Origin: Gammaproteobacteria bacterium
GTDB taxonomy: Bacteria; Pseudomonadota; Gammaproteobacteria; Arenicellales; Poriferihabitantaceae
NCBI GenBank assembly: GCA_024679435.1
Contig: JAIBDK010000118.1
Location: 1-7,186 of the forward strand
Direction: 5' to 3'
Length of the DNA stretch: 7,186 nt
Position 1 is the stretch's first letter. Every line of letters starts with the position of its first letter. Below are positions 6,334-7,186 of this stretch, one piece after another. Made by a program: the position numbers and the translations under genes. The notes under the pieces were generated by a model. The model saw nothing but the letters and a program-made list of their open reading frames with translations. It had not been told where the DNA came from and searched no databases.

Positions 6334-7186
6334 ATGATTGATATTGAGTTACTGAGAAATGGCGATCGGAAAACGCTGGCAAAAGCGATAACCCTTCTGG
6401 AGTCATCCAGAAAAGACCATCGTGTTGAATCCGAAAAACTTCTGGGCGATCTTTCTGAGTTCTCCGGCAATTCCATACGTATTGGTTTAACAGGTGTTCC
6501 TGGGGTAGGTAAATCAACGTTGATCGAAGCATTGGGAAATTATGTTATCGGTCAGGGCCACCGGATTGCTGTTCTTGCGGTTGATCCCAGTTCTACTTTG
6601 AGTGGCGGCTCGATTCTTGGTGACAAAACCCGGATGCAGACACTTGCGGTAAACCCGGATGCTTTTATTCGGCCCACACCGGCGGGTAGCTCTCTTGGAG
6701 GCGTGGCGCGGCGGACGCGGGAATCCATTGTCCTTTGTGAGGTTGCTGGATTTGATGTTATTGTGGTTGAAACGGTCGGTGTCGGTCAGTCAGAAACGCT
6801 AGTAAGTGAAATGACAGATTTATTTCTTTTGATGCTGTTGCCGGGGGGCGGAGATGAATTGCAGGGAATCAAACGCGGTATCATGGAACTGGCTGACATC
6901 GTAGTGATTAACAAGGCCGATGGGGAACTGTTAGCAAGGGCAATGCTTTCGGCGGCAGACGTGCAGCAGGCGCTTCGTCTGATCAAGCCCCGCCATCATC
7001 AGTGGCAGGTTCCTGTTATGACTGCCTCTGCACAGGAAAATTCCGGAATCGGTGATTTATGGAATAAAATTGAAGAATTTCGCGAAACATTAAGACTTGA
7101 TCACCAGTTAGATGTCGACAGAAAGAACCAGACACAAAACTGGTTGTGGGTCGAAACCCGTGAGTTATTGTTATCAAGATTTTGTG
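6334..7186 (+). CDS. meaB: methylmalonyl-CoA mutase-associated GTPase MeaB/ArgK (3' end missing)
   Basis: MeaB is a SIMIBI-class P-loop GTPase that gates loading of adenosylcobalamin into methylmalonyl-CoA mutase and protects the enzyme from inactivation. The frame stays open for 284 codons to the right edge. Full-length relatives are about 330 residues, so roughly 45 C-terminal residues, part of the dimerisation region, lie outside. Visible motifs are Walker A Gly54-Val-Pro-Gly-Val-Gly-Lys60-Ser-Thr; the switch stretch Asp84-Pro-Ser-Ser, then SGGSILGDKTRM (90-101); the Glu146-Thr-Val-Gly-Val-Gly-Gln-Ser-Glu base loop; and the guanine-specifying Asn193-Lys-Ala-Asp196. The ATG at 6334 gives a MeaB-like N-terminus. 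TTG 6325 and CTG 6331 are in-frame alternatives downstream of a stop at 6313. No Shine-Dalgarno sequence is present. The old name ArgK reflects a claimed arginine-transport kinase role that the mutase context here does not support. Confidence 0.95.
   Translation, partial: MIDIELLRNGDRKTLAKAITLLESSRKDHRVESEKLLGDLSEFSGNSIRIGLTGVPGVGKSTLIEALGNYVIGQGHRIAVLAVDPSSTLSGGSILGDKTRMQTLAVNPDAFIRPTPAGSSLGGVARRTRESIVLCEVAGFDVIVVETVGVGQSETLVSEMTDLFLLMLLPGGGDELQGIKRGIMELADIVVINKADGELLARAMLSAADVQQALRLIKPRHHQWQVPVMTASAQENSGIGDLWNKIEEFRETLRLDHQLDVDRKNQTQNWLWVETRELLLSRFC

Overview
This window is a tightly packed, single-strand metabolic cluster for propionyl-CoA breakdown through the methylmalonyl-CoA pathway. 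All genes lie on the + strand. It opens with the C-terminal end of an alpha/beta-hydrolase of the homoserine-acetyltransferase-like family (to 236). A 202-base AT-rich gap follows. Then come methylmalonyl-CoA mutase (439-2595), propionyl-CoA carboxylase beta subunit (2669-4201), propionyl-CoA carboxylase biotin-carrying alpha subunit (4235-6250) and the 5' part of the MeaB/ArgK GTPase chaperone of the mutase (6334 to the window edge). Gaps within the cluster are 73, 33 and 83 bases. None contains a convincing terminator, so an operon is the simplest reading.

The genes make one short pathway. PccA (biotin carboxylase plus biotin carrier) and PccB (carboxyltransferase) convert propionyl-CoA, bicarbonate and ATP to (S)-methylmalonyl-CoA. 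An epimerase, not present in this window, is needed to give the (R) form. The B12-dependent mutase then rearranges it to succinyl-CoA for the TCA cycle. MeaB is known to load and protect the cobalamin of the mutase. The pathway handles propionyl-CoA from odd-chain fatty acids, valine, isoleucine, methionine or threonine. The sequence does not say which source matters here.

The organism is a bacterium of middling GC content. The protein signatures and the mutase-pccB-pccA-meaB order fit a proteobacterium, probably a gammaproteobacterium. This is inferred from general familiarity, not from a search.

All four cluster proteins keep the diagnostic catalytic motifs of their families and none shows a frameshift. 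This looks like ordinary core metabolism, and I see no previously undescribed system. Points worth a second look are modest: none of the four starts has a Shine-Dalgarno sequence at normal spacing; tiny upstream reading frames end across the start codons of the mutase and meaB; an eight-G run encodes the ATP-binding glycine loop of PccA; the mutase B12 domain has SxQ where SxL is usual; and an inverted repeat lies in the upstream gap.
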